Origin: Rhipidocladum racemiflorum
Lineage: Eukaryota > Streptophyta > Magnoliopsida > Poales > Poaceae
Length of the DNA stretch: 64,000 bases
Direction: 5' to 3'
NCBI GenBank assembly: GCA_036346355.1
Contig: CM070580.1
Span: forward strand, 66,542,854 to 66,606,853
Of the stretch, positions 43,090 to 54,068 are shown one piece after another; positions within the stretch are counted from its first letter, which is position 1, and each line of letters starts with the position of its first letter. Below the pieces are notes generated by a model. It was not told the origin of the DNA. It saw nothing but the letters and a program-made list of their open reading frames with translations, and did not search any database. Made by a program: the position numbers and the translations under genes.

Positions 43090-43780
43090 TTAGGGAAAGC
43101 ATGTGAGCGACCAACCAAAATCAGCATGTGATGCATCACGTAAAAGCCACCTGCAGATCATCGCACCCTTGTTGATGACACTGTGAACAAAGAAACTTAA
43201 ATTAGAGACGAATTAAAAATAGGTGTAAGAAAAATCCTATGATAGACACTTGTACCTTGAAGCGCTTCCACTCGAGTTTGGTGCCTTGTTTATCATTGTG
43301 TCGGCTAACGCTCAGCAACGTAAGACATGAAAGCACTATACATTGGAGAGATGCCATGCATTGAGGTTAAAAATACCTAACGTAGTTCAATATGTAAAGT
43401 GTTAGGTTAGAGGAATGTACTTACTACGCAAAAGCAGGCTCGATCGCATAGTCCATCGGTCTATTTTCGAGTGAGTTCAACGTGTAGACCTTGTTTTGAC
43501 TCGGAACAACCACAAGTAGAACCCAATGGTTGCTTATTAAACGGTACACAATGCAAGAGAATAAGTTAATACAAGGTTGAAGTGTGTACATGTAATTGAA
43601 TTGTATAGTAGTACATACTCCTGGTGGTATGGGAAGAGAATGAAGTCCCTTTTTGCCTCCTCATGCAATGCCTGCTTGATGTATCCTGCAAGGAACTCCG
43701 ATTGATACTTAGCCATGGTCGCAGACACCATCTCGGGGTCGACAAACCCCACAGGGTGTCGACCAAAATCCACTCATTGC
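43090..43780 (-). pseudogene. Ulp1/C48-like protease exons of the CACTA second gene
   Basis: Minus-strand exon-like pieces in order: PVGFVDPEMVSATMAKYQS...FILFPYHQE (43770-43600), NHWVLLVVVPSQNKVYTLNSLENRPMDYAIEPAFA (43520-43430), KQGTKLEWKRFK (about 43290-43255) and GFYVMHHMLILVGRSHAFP (about 43160-43100). The catalytic His is in NHWVL. The usual Asp is Asn in TLNSL. The Cys expected before GFYVM is not encoded in frame: CTGCAG interrupts GATGAT...GTGGC. SUMO-protease-like domains are recurrent passengers in plant CACTA and Mutator-like elements; this copy looks catalytically dead. Confidence 0.75.
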
Positions 43781-43865
43781 CTCATGATCCTGCAATTCAT
43801 GTCAATTGTTAAAAAATATAATACAAAATCAATAAATAGTCATCTGATTGAGTATGGTGCGAGAC

Positions 43866-44640
43866 TCACAGCGTCCAGGATCGTATGGTAGAAATATCGA
43901 CGGCTTTCAAGCTGTACATAAAGTACAGATCCTCAAAACTGACTGGGAAGGTCCCATCCTCGTTGCGGTGGAATTGGCCCGCTCGATACTTCACTATGAA
44001 ATCGTGGCGAGGCTCGGCCTCATGTGACCTATCGATGTACCATCCATGTAGGTGACGAGTGAACAAGCCCAAAGAATTCAATTCTTGGCTTGGTAGAAAG
44101 GGCTTTCCATGTATGTACCGCTTGTGATCATCGTGGTGCTCTGTGCCCTCTCGACAACTTTGCCTTCTTCATGGAGGGACTCTGCGAACTCTGCTTTGTA
44201 TCTTTCGTCATCGTGGTAGAAGTCCTTTATGCCCCACCTGCGCACCAAAGATTTGTAGCTGCAGCGTAGGTGCAGGAGGTGCTGTTTGCAGCGAGGTGCG
44301 GGAGGTGCATTGCAGCGAGGTGCAAAGTTGTGTAGCAGGAGCAGAGCAGCAGAGTAGGAGGAGCGGTGAGCAGCAGCATGAGTAGTACCAGGAGCAGCAG
44401 CAGTAGTACGAGGAGCAAGCGAGGGAGCAGCACCGATGAGCGATGGGGAGGAGCAGCAGTAGGAGGAAGCGAAGAGCGATATGAGGAGCGACAACGATGC
44501 GATGCAGTACTAGCGATAGCAGAGTAGTAATGGCAGCAGATGAGCAGCGATTGCAGAGCGTGAGCAGCAGAGCGATACGATGCAGCAGTAGTACCAGCAG
44601 CGAAGTGGTAGCAGTAGTACCAGCTGTAGCGGCAGCAGGA
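43866..44640 (-). pseudogene. Middle region of the CACTA second gene, with GCT/AGC repeats
   Basis: 43866-44081 reads HLHGWYIDRSHEAEP and FPVSFEDLYFMYSLKAVDISTIRSW, a segment that precedes the protease domain in CACTA second ORFs. 44220-44640 is a long AGC/AGT/ACC trinucleotide-rich tract encoding Ser/Ala/Leu-rich or similar low-complexity sequence depending on frame. ORFs overlapping this tract on either strand are unreliable. Confidence 0.65.
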
Positions 44641-46161
44641 GGAGGTGCTTGCACTACGACAGCCGTCGCGGGCCACTTGATGAACGACATCCGTGCTTGC
44701 CCGAGAGTGGTGATATCTTCGTTCGGGGAACTCCAGGGCATGAGACATGTAAACATCGTGGACATAGTCCACTGCACCCTCATGTATCCCATCCCCAAAG
44801 GTATACCATGCACCGTGTCATCCTCCTTGCTTGGAAATGCAACCTCGCGCAGCCTCAATCAGATTCGTCGTCGATCCAGACTAGCCGGCACTTGGCAGGA
44901 CCCTCGCAAGAAGTGATCAGCATCTTCATCATAACTGTGTTAAGCTTACTCATGTACCTTTTGGTCTCAAACAGTTATTACCTTGAGGTGTGGAATGCAC
45001 AGTTCCTTATTGGAAGCGCAATGCTAGGGCGTAGCATAGGCGATGGTTGAGGAATCTGATTCGGGAGAACATCGTCATCATCTCGACCATCATCTCGGCC
45101 TTTAACTCCTCCTTCAACTCCTCCTTCATCTGCAGAACGGATCCGCGCCTCACGTGCTTCCCATGATCTTGCCCTGGCATCGACGCGCTCTCCTCTACAA
45201 AGAAGGACCTCTTTCAGATACTCCCGCACTCGCGCAAGCACCCGCCTTATGATCGGGCTTCCGATTGCCGAACACAGGATGTCCCTTGACCCTTGGCTTT
45301 CAAATGCTCCTTGCTCTTTACTGCGAGCTTACCTCCTCCCGCAGTCGCAAATATAAATTATTACTAAAATACAATGGGAATATAATATGCAATGTACTAT
45401 GTTAGATATCTTACGATGGTCGTGACGATCCGTGGCGATCGCGGGGTTTGGAATGACAATCGACCGTCGAGGTTTTCTTCGTCCTCGCTAATACCCGATC
45501 GCGTGCCCGCTCCTCGCATATGTGGGAGTAAGGCATCGTTGTCCCGCAGGTTGCACACTCAGAGGCTAGTCGCACCCACTCGCCTTCTTCCCTACGCACT
45601 CCACCGGAACCGAGGTGGTGCGCGTGTGTGTTATGCCTCTCAGATAGCGATATTCTTCTCTCTCAGCTCCTCCGCCTCGGGCGTACTCCTCATCCTTGCG
45701 AACTCCTCCCAAACCTCGGGTGTAACAAATGGATACCTTTGGAAGGGAGTACGGTCTTTCAATACGAACTCGGCATGCATGCTCACCCTGAAATGCCTCA
45801 AAGCCACACCCATTCTCTTCAAGGCGTACCGTCTCACATTGATTTCATCTTCCTCTGGTATAATCCATTTTCCCTTAACTTCGTCCCACAGTCGGTTCTT
45901 CTGCTCGTCGCTTACTTCCTTCCTCCAGTCCTTAATTGTGATCGGCACTCGCTCCCTCACCAATTGGCCGATAAAAGAGGAGTAGCGCCCCTTAAACGGG
46001 CCAGGACCCGTGCAAACCCCCCTGGCATTGAACTGGAGCACTTGCGGCGTTCTCCCTGTGGCTCCTTTATTCGGTCCTCTGGCCTTTCTAACCTTCCTCG
46101 ATGGGGTAGCAGGACCTTCTTCTCTCTCTGGCGTTGAGCCGGTGCTCTCTCTTTGCGACAT
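44640..46161 (-). pseudogene. CACTA second gene, N-terminal part (plant transposase 24-like)
   Basis: Starts MSQRESTGS at 46161 and is open to 45640. It contains KRGPNKG-like basic sequence, FIGQLVRERVPITIKDWR and KNRLWDEVKGKW, typical of the plant Ptta/En/Spm transposase family (PF03004). Further pieces are LGSGGVRREEGEWVRLASE (about 45630-45560), a coiled region near 45241-45120, and GMGYMRVQ...FIKWP near 44800-44670. Introns or frameshifts separate them. The gene probably encodes the subterminal-repeat-binding partner of TNP2 fused to the downstream protease domain; that role is inferred from the family. Confidence 0.75.
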
Positions 46162-46321
46162 TTCGAAGTAAGTACGTATATGTCAAACCTAAACTTCATG
46201 AGAGGAAGCAATTCAAATTTCACATAATAGAAAGCAATTCACATGTCTATCTGTAGACCGACTAAGTACGTACGTACCAACGATGACTCCTAATCTCTAA
46301 GTAGGTTAGGTCCTAATCCCA

Positions 46322-46526
46322 TTCGAGGATATGTGGTTCGAGCAAGTTCCTATGCTGTTGTACAACTCTAGAGAAAATTTCGGCAGCATCTCCCCGCTGT
46401 TCTCCAAATACACGTCTCGACAACAGGTCAAGAGGGTGTGTATTCGAAGAACACCAGGGAGATGTCGAAAACTTCTCTAGAGTTTGTACAACGACTTAGA
46501 ACTTGCCCGAGCCACATATCCTCGAA
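46322..46526. repeat. Long inverted repeat (about 92-nt arms, about 22-nt loop)
   Basis: Arms 46322-46413 and 46436-46526 are complementary over nearly their whole length with scattered mismatches. Both contain the landmarks TTCGAGGATATGTGG, GGCAAGTTC or GAGCAAGTTC, TTGTACAA, CTCTAGAGAA and AATACAC. It lies 160-365 bp upstream of the second CACTA gene. A transcript of either strand would fold like a plant miRNA precursor or siRNA foldback. Confidence 0.88.
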
Positions 46527-47490
46527 CTGTCCCAAAACGTGGACAATTGAGATCGCTTATTTATAAATATGCCATTTTAGCATACTTATAAACAAGCACC
46601 CTCGAACAGGAGACGCATAGGTTACATAACTAAACTCGATAATAAAGTGCGATAATATAGCATGTGTTACAAGTTTCAAATTGCAATGATGGATTGCTCT
46701 CAGATTGCTATAGAAGGGTTGCTAAATTAATTAGCCGTCCAACTTCTAGATGGCCAATATATCACCGGCTATTACATCTAAAAATTTCAGGATTACAACC
46801 CTAGAACAAAGACCTTGCTCTAGCACGTAAAACAACAAGTACAAAGATAGCACGTAATGAATATAGCACTAATCTAACCCTACCACAATGCATTAAGAGC
46901 ATGTGCCACCAAATTGTCAGCTAAGAGCATAAAGGAATAAGCACAGCACTGCTCTGACCCTAGAACAATGCATTAAGAGCAAGTGGCACCAAATTGTCAG
47001 CTAAGAGCGGTGTTGTTCTAGGTCTAGCAAGTTCCTTTAATGATCGATTAATCAAGCCTCATTCGAAAAGCAATCATCATCGAGCTATTTACAACCAATT
47101 ACAGCCCACAGTCCAAATGCATCTTACAAAGGCGCCGAACCGAGTCGGCAATGGGGAGGAGCCGATGGGGGACGCGCCGATGGGGGAGGAGCCGAGGGGA
47201 GGCGCCGGGGAGGACCTGCAGGGGAGGCGCTGGGGAGGGGCGCCACCGGGTAGGCGCTGGGGAGGCGACACGGGGTAGGCGCCCGGTTGGGGAGGTGGTC
47301 GAGCTAGGGTGTGGGAGGAGCCGGAGGGGAGGCGCCACGGGTACCCGCCGATGGGGAGGCGCTGGGGAGGAGGCGAGGGGGAGGCGCCGTGCGGAGGTGG
47401 TGGAGCTAGGGTTGTGGAATGAATTGAACGAAATCGATGGCGCCTTAAATGAACTGAGTGTGCGCGCCGAAATGAAAATGCTCTGGGTTT
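46527..47490. other. Upstream region of the CACTA second gene with GC-rich repeats
   Basis: 46600-47040 is AT-rich, with a duplicated CATTAAGAGCA(T/A)GTG(C/G)CACC block near 46892 and 46972. 47140-47410 is a GGGGAGGCGC-rich tract that reads on the minus strand as a Pro/Ser/Gly-rich ORF (47089-47496). It may be a 5' exon of the second CACTA gene, but only composition supports it. Confidence 0.45.
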
Positions 47491-47660
47491 TATCACGGTC
47501 GGTTCTATAGAAAAACCGATCGCAATATGTGGAGTATCTGTGTCGGTTCTATAGAAAAACCGATCGCAATATGTGGAGTATCTGTGTCGGTTCTATAGAA
47601 AAACCGATCGCAATATGTGGAGTATCTGTGTCGGTTCTTTAAAAGAACCGATTGTGATAA
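47490..47660. repeat. Internal copy of the CACTA subterminal motif array
   Basis: Four units with GTCGGTTCTATAGAAAAACCGATCG or GGTTCTTTAAAAGAACCGA hairpins. The first three repeat with a 53-bp period (CAATATGTGGAGTATCTGTG spacer). They lie between the two minus-strand genes rather than at an element end. Confidence 0.88.
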
Positions 47661-47813
47661 CTATGATCCAATTTCTAATTTTTTTTAAAACAGAATCTTC
47701 ATTCAAAAGAGTCGAAAAGTCAAATCTTTTTCAAATTTGCTATACTATAAGATCCATTTGACATATATATTCTACAAAATGCCACATTATACAGGGAATT
47801 CTTACAACATAAT

Positions 47814-50800
47814 TTATTTAAAATACAACCCTTCTTGATGATCTACACGCATGTAATGTGTTCCATGTGTGCCGTCGTCACCACTAAGACATGCCCCATC
47901 TGCAAATGGAGGTGTTTCATCAAATTGGTTGTACTCTTCTTCATCTACGACATTTTCAACTCCAACAATCCTCCTCTTGCCATGAAGTACGACGTGCAAC
48001 CTCGGATTGGCCGGATCACGCACGTAGAAAACTTGAGTTGCTTGCTTTGCGAGGACGAACGGTTCATCTTTGTAGGCCAATCTATTCAGATCAACAAGTG
48101 TAAAACATGTCTTGTCGACCTTAACTCCGTGAGGAAGTCTCACCCACTTACATCGGAACAATGGAACTTGGTATATTCCGTAGTCGAGCTCCCATATTTC
48201 TTCGATCATCCCGTAGTAACAGTTCATTGCAGTTGACGATCCTCTAATTGAGTGATCATCGGACAAAGCATCTATGCTCACACCACTGTTTTGCACTGTA
48301 CTCTTTGCATCTTGACTTTCGAGTATAAAATGTGTAGCCATTAATATCGTGAACCTTGCCATGTACGTATATTAAATCTTGGTCCGTCACCAACCATTTG
48401 ACATCCTCGGTACTAACGGAGACCTTCACCTTTTCTTTGAACCATGTGAGAATCGATCGTTGTGTTCTCGTGTGATGGAAAGCTCATCCATAAGTGGATT
48501 CTCTTCCGTAATATCAACTTGTGCTGTTGGATGTATGGATGAACTTCTCGCTACTGTGTTGCAAGACTGTGAAATGCGCTTTACAGTACATATCAAATTG
48601 TGGGCTCATTAGATTTGACCCAATGGTTCCTTTGCCACCAAGTCTGCCCTCATGACGAGATATAGGAACACCAATCGGTTGTCTTTTACCTAGGTAGTCC
48701 ACGCAGAACTCAATAACCTCTTCAGTCCCATAACCTTCAATAATACTACCCTCAGGCTTCGACCTATTCCGAACGTATGACTTTAATATACCCATGTACC
48801 TCTCGAACGGATACATGTAACGCAGGAATGCAGGTCCACAAATCTTAATCTCTCTAACAAGGTGAACAACGAGGTGGACCATGACATCGAAGAACGACGG
48901 GGAAATGCATCTCAAGTCGACAAAGAGTCTGCACCACCTCACTGTAAGTTGTCCAAGATATCGGGATCAATAACCTTGCATGAAATCGCATTGAAGAAAT
49001 AGCATAGCTTCGTGATTGCCAACCCGACGTCATCTGGTAGGATATTTACGATTGCAACAGGAGCATTTGGGTTATCAAGACATGACAAGTCGTGGGACTT
49101 CATACCGATCAACCTCAAATCATCCATAGACACAAGCTTCTTAATGTTTATGAGTAGCCCGATGGAACTTTAATATCGTGGAGACACTTGAAGAGGTCTT
49201 CTTTCTCTTTCTTGGATAAGGTGTAGCATGCAGCGGGGATGTATGGCCCTTTTCCATCCTCCTCCATCATCGCAAGCTTGGGCCTGATCCCCATGTAGGT
49301 CATATCGCGGCGAGCATTCACACCATCCTTGGTCTTCCCATGTATGTTCAGCAGGATGCCTACCAAATTATCACAAACATTTTTCTCAACGTGCATGACA
49401 TCAATACATTGACGGACATCTAACTCCTTCCAATATGGTAAGTCCCAAAATATCGACCTCTTTTTCCAAATGGTCATAGGATCTAACAGATTCTGGCTCT
49501 TACCATACCGAACATCGATATCCTCACGCGTGAATATACTTGCCTTCCAGTCATAGGCTGCGGGGCTGCACGAACTTCCCTCTTTCCATCAAATTTGTCA
49601 TCCATCTTACGATATCGATGACTTCGGGGTAGAAACCTACGGTGACCCATGTACACCGTTTTCCTCGAATTCGGGAGCCACAAGCTATCAGTGTCCTCTT
49701 CACAAATTGGACAAGCTTTGGCTCCCTTCGTGCTATAGCCCGCCAAATTGCCAAAGGCTGGAAAATCATTTATGGTGCAAAATATCATAGCCCGTAGGGT
49801 GAAGTTCTCTCTTTTGTATGCATCCCACACCTCAACCCCCACATTCCACAATTTTACTAAATCCTCAATTAGTGGTGATAGATACACATCAATATCATTA
49901 CCCGGCTGTTTGGGTCCTGAGATTAGCAACGACATCATGATATACTTCCGCTTCATGCATAACCAAGGAGGCAAATTGTAGATACACAACAAAATCGCGG
50001 CCATCTTGTGTCGATCGCTCATATTACCAAACGGATTCATACCATCCGTACTCAATCCAAATCTTATGTTCCTCATCTCGGCACCAAACTCCTCATGTTC
50101 CCAGTTAATGTTTCTCCATTGAGCCGAATCAGCGGGATGTCTCAACTTGCCATCTTCCTTTCGAGATTCATAATGCCAACGCAACAATTTTGCCTCTTTA
50201 GGATTTGCAAATAACCGCTCTAAACGGGGAATGATGGGAAAATACCACAACACCTTGGTCGGGTACCTTTTTTTCACATCTTCACCGTGGTCAATTCGGT
50301 TTTTACGCTTCTTGTCATTACGCTTCTCATTTTGTTTGTATCGGGTACACCACAAACAGGACAAATGCGCAGATTCCTTATGGACGTTGCGGTATAGTAT
50401 GCAATCATTTGGACATGCATGTATCCTTTTTATTTCCATTCCCAAGGGACATAATAGCTTCTTCGCTTCATAAATACTTGTTGGCAACTCGTTTCCCTCT
50501 GGAAGCATATCCGATAGAAGTATTAAAGTGCATTGAAACTTGTATCTGTCCAACGGTGTTTTGCCTTGATTCAAACAATGCAAGGACCGAACCCAACTTG
50601 GTGTATTCCCTTTGCAACCTAAAAACAATGGTTTGGCATCGTCATCCATCAAGCTTTTAAATTTTTCGAACTCTCTTTCCGTAATTTCCTCCACATCCCG
50701 CAACATTTGATCTAAATTATCCTCTTCAAACATATCACGCTCCAACTCCCGATCGGCTTCCAAAGATATCTTCGTTGCATATCACAGGGTACTACTGCCT

Positions 50801-51027
50801 CCCCATGATGGATCCAACACGTGTAATTCCTCACGAAGCCACGCCGAATCAAATGGCCTTCAATTTGAGATGAGTTGTTAAATCTCTGAGATTGGTGCAA
50901 TCAATACAAGGACAATATATGAACTTTACACCCCTCATAACCATATCTTCTTCTCGCAATTCTTATGAACTCCTTAACTCCCTCTCGAAATTCAGCACTC
51001 ACACGGCTTTTTGATACATCCATTCTT
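47814..51027 (-). pseudogene. CACTA TNP2-type transposase
   Basis: Starts at 51027 (MDREEWMY) with the N-terminal transposase-associated zinc region (FIYCPCIDCTN, WIHHGEAV). The main transposase domain (Transposase_21 type) is open from 50763 to 49483: FKSLMDDDAKPLFLGC, FGLSTDGMNPFGNMS, PKQPGNDIDVYLSPLIEDL, then WKKRSIFWDLPYW and DVMHVEKNVCDNL to 49148. It is followed by a DUF4218-like part (49133-48514: LPDDVGLAITKLC, FERYMGILKSYVRNR) and a DUF4216-like part (48362-47814: YYGMIEEIWELDY, VPLFRCKWVRL, PFVLAKQATQVFYVRD). Frameshifts near 50990, 50930, 50790, 49530, 49140 and 48930 break it. This enzyme family cuts the element ends. Confidence 0.93.
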
Positions 51028-51029
51028 CA

Positions 51030-52020
51030 CGGTCCATCTACAATTAAACCACAAACAATAAATTAATAATGCCCTAATCAATGAAATAAAAGAAGGGTTG
51101 AAGCATTAACAATTATGACATGTAATGTACACATTCACAATAAAAAAATTAATTTAAGTCCTATCGCAATATTGAAGGAAGGGATTTCTAAGAATTAATG
51201 CTGATCTAGCTCTCGAGATCAAGCTAGCTAGGGTTTCAATTAACTTTAACCTTCAACCCGGCCACTGATCTCCTCCACGATTTAATTAATTTCTCAACCA
51301 TACACTCTGCTAATGACACCAAATCAAAATCAAATAATGTACATTAATACAATATTGAAGGGATTTGAAGGAATGGCGCCCACCTTTTGAATAAAGCCAC
51401 AAATAAGCTAGGCAGGAAAATAGAGAAATCTCCTCAATGTATCAATTAATTACCCCTCTTCACACACATCCTCAAGACTTTCACATCAAATCATCCAAAT
51501 ATAAGTTTAAACCGGAGTATTCGTTTTTTGAGGCAACGGCGGATTTATTTGGCTCCAGAACACCAACTCGACGAGAGTTAATAAGTTCATCCCGAGTCCA
51601 GACGACACATATATAAAACCTACCGAACCTCATCACAATCGGTTCTATACAAGAACCGTTTGTGATTAATTAGTTATCACCGTCGCTTATATGTAAACCC
51701 GACTGTGATAATTTGGATCCTCAACACTGTCGGTTTCTTTATAGAACCGACACAGATAATATATCAGTGTCGGTTCTCAAAAGGAACCGACTGTAAAGCA
51801 AGTCAACATCACAGTCGGTTCTTGATAAGAACCGACACGGATATCCATTCGCCCCCTCGTCTTCCCCGCCATTTTCACGTTCAAACAATACTACCATTGA
51901 TCACACCATCGATCGCAGTGCAATGCTCTTCCATATAACTCCTTTCTTTCACTGCCTCCTGGTCACATCGGTACAAGTCTTCCATATAGCTCCTTTCGTT
52001 CTCTGCATCTTCGACCGGCA
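51030..52020. promoter_or_regulatory. Divergent promoter-like gap with subterminal motifs
   Basis: Lies between the TNP2 start (minus) and the acidic ORF start (plus). At 51630-51850 it contains at least four hairpin units such as CACAATCGGTTCT...AGAACCG and TGTCGGTTCTC...GGAACCGACTG, matching the element's subterminal arrays. A bidirectional, self-regulated promoter is inferred. Confidence 0.6.
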
Positions 52021-52599
52021 ATGGCAGCGCCACCACCATCTCCGGCAAGTTCTGACGACACCGTGGAGTCACCTCTCTTCCATCCTCCTCCACCGTCCTC
52101 ACCGCCGCCGGTAGCGCCGCCTCAGCCTCCGGCGCCTCACTCCGGCGTGGCGCCAGCGCCCCACCTGTCTCCCGTCGTCCCTCCCGGCGCTTCACCCCAT
52201 CCGGGCGCCTCCAAAGGCAGCAGGAATAAGCGCCCCAGAGATGACGACGACGACGAGGACGACGACGACTACGAGGGGGACGACGAGGAGGAGGACGACG
52301 ACGAGGAGGAGGACAACGACGAGGAGGAGGACGACGAGGGGGACGACGACGACGAGGAGGAGGAGGAGGAGGAGGAGGAGAAGGAGGAGGAGGAGGAGGA
52401 GAAGGTGGAGGAGTACTACGCGCCGGTCACCATAGGGACCGGGCTGCGTGCCTAGATCAGGTTCATCATCGGAGGATGAACCATCCCTAGTCCGCGTAGT
52501 CTTCAGCGACTCTGGCGACTATGGCGACTCGGGTGACTCGGGTCACTCGGATGACTCGGTTGACTCGGGTTACTCGGGCCAGAGCCGCGAGTCGTAAAT
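52021..52599 (+). pseudogene. Acidic low-complexity ORF in the CACTA element, one frameshift
   Basis: Open from ATG at 52021 to 52455: a Pro/Ser/Ala-rich N-terminus (1-65), a basic KGSRNKRPR patch that could be a nuclear signal, then about 65 nearly continuous Asp/Glu residues. A +1 change of frame near 52440 continues as SGSSSEDEPSLVRVVFSDSG followed by a 9-bp repeat (GACTCGGGT and variants) encoding DSGDSG-like units to a TAA at 52599. It is divergent from TNP2. No family recognised. It may be an element gene or a captured host chromatin-type acidic protein; the tail fits one original reading frame with a single-base indel. Confidence 0.6.
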
Positions 52600-53189
52600 T
52601 TAATATATTAGGTGTAATGCAGTGATATATTGTTTACTAATTATAAACAATGGATGTGGTGATATATTGTAATGAAATACAGCTTGTTTAATATATTAGG
52701 GTTGTTGGCCTAGTGCAGATGAAATCTATTCGGCTGCCTTTACACTATTTTGAATCTTTTATATTTTTATGCATTGTATCTTTCTAATGTTCTGTTGTTC
52801 CAAGTCAAAATGTTTCATGTCCTATTGATAAAAAAAACAAGTATAATGTGTGGAATGGTATATATATTATTATTATCTGCTGCATGCATGCTACTATAAT
52901 GTTATATATAATTTGCATCACTACATGTGTCTATATAAATTGTCTGAGAGTTGAACCGCGAGTTGGGATTCTAGCAGACCGGTACTGTTCATCGTCCGAA
53001 AATACAAGTTTTGCACAAATATTAAAGCATGAATAAAGGGCACAAAAGGTCTGTGTTGGGATTCTAGCAGAGCGGGCTGTGTTGGAGTTTGTTTTTTTCT
53101 TCTTCCCTGAAGGGGAAATGTGTGAGTGGAGGATCTCACAAAAACTATGTTTCTAATGAACTGTACGTTCTTGGTTGCACGTGGTGTTG

Positions 53190-53600
53190 CCAAAAAATCA
53201 TCACAATCGGTTCTGAAAAAGAACTGATTGTGATAACCCCTGTGCTCATCACAATCGGTTTCTTCCCAAAACCGATTATGATAATACCTTCTCATTACAA
53301 TCGGTTCTGGAAAAGAACTGATTGTGATAACCCCTGTGCTCATCACAATCGATTTCTTCCCAAAACCGATTGTGATAATACCTACTTATTACAATCGGTT
53401 TTCGATAAAAACCGATTGTGATAACACCATTATTAGCACAATCGGTTCTTATCTGGAACCGAGTGGGGGTATTATCGTATCACAATCGGTTCTCTCTAAG
53501 AACCGATTGTGATAACCTGTTACCAAGATTTCCAAATGGAATATGCTTATCACAATCGGTTCTGAAGTCAAAAGTTTAGAACCGACACAGATGAAGCGAT
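53190..53600. repeat. CACTA right subterminal repeat array
   Basis: About eight inverted units ATCACAATCGGTT(T/C)...AACCGATTGTGAT, ending at the right TIR. They match the left array in motif and orientation pattern. Confidence 0.9.
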
Positions 53601-54060
53601 AGAAATGTGTCATTCTGTAGTAGTGATAGGGCTTTAAAAAAAAGCTCGAGCTCGCGAGCTACTCGAGTTCGTCTCGGTTTAGGCCCGATTCGAGCTCCAA
53701 ACGAGCCGAACACGAGCTCGATCTCGAGCTCGCGAGCTTCACCGAGCCGAGCTCGAATAGCTCGCGAGCCTACTCGAGCTTGGATCAAGCTTCCGTGAAC
53801 CGAACTTTCTCGAGCTTGTTATCGAGCTTACTCGAGCCGAATTTACTCGAGCTTGTTATCGAGCCTACCGAGCCTACCAGATTCACCGAATTTACTCGAG
53901 CCTAGCGAGCTTATTCGAGCTTATCAGCTTACCGAGCTTACTCGAGCCGAGCTTGAGCCTATATATAGGCTCGGACCCCAACTCGAGCTCGGCTCGAGCC
54001 TTACCGAGCTCGAGCTTGACAGCCCCAGGCCCGCTCGAATTCGGCCCGTTTACAGCCCTA

Positions 54061-54068
54061 GTCAGGCA
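54061..54068. repeat. hAT target duplication GTCAGGCA, right copy
   Basis: Exact match to 42120-42127. Confidence 0.85.

Larger units (their letters stand above)
42130..53625. mobile_element. CACTA (En/Spm-type) DNA transposon, 11.5 kb
   Basis: Terminal inverted repeats CACTACTACAGAA at 42130 and, inverted, at 53625, with the 3-bp duplication ATA (42127-42129 and 53626-53628). Subterminal zones at both ends are packed with forms of ATCACAATCGGTTCT...AGAACCGAT. The interior encodes a TNP2 transposase, a second gene with a Ulp1-like protease (both minus) and an acidic ORF (plus). Genes carry a few frameshifts, so this copy is probably non-autonomous, but it is unusually complete. Confidence 0.95.
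42128..54060. mobile_element. hAT miniature element (434 bp) interrupted by CACTA after its second base
   Basis: Removing 42130-53628 (the CACTA element and one ATA duplication copy) joins TA to GGGCTTTAAA. The result is an element with ends TAGGGCTTTAAA and, inverted, TAGGGCTGTAAA, bordered by the perfect 8-bp repeat GTCAGGCA. The interior (53640-54020) is a GAGCTCGAG / CTCGAGCTTG-rich low-complexity tract with no coding capacity. Size, TIR start (TAGGG) and 8-bp duplication are those of hAT non-autonomous elements. Confidence 0.82.

Noticed and set aside
44208..44858. Long Ser/Leu/Cys-rich and Ala-rich ORFs over the AGC tract
   Set aside because: Trinucleotide repeats open several frames at once. 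Only the terminal segment with GYMRVQ is supported as part of the CACTA second gene.
45392..46137. Plus-strand ORFs of 197 and 169 codons
   Set aside because: Antisense shadows of the CACTA second gene, which has clear family motifs on the minus strand.
42130..53625. Two separate nested CACTA elements split near 47500
   Set aside because: Internal subterminal-type arrays suggested this, but no internal CACTA ends or target duplications were found, and the outer ends pair perfectly.
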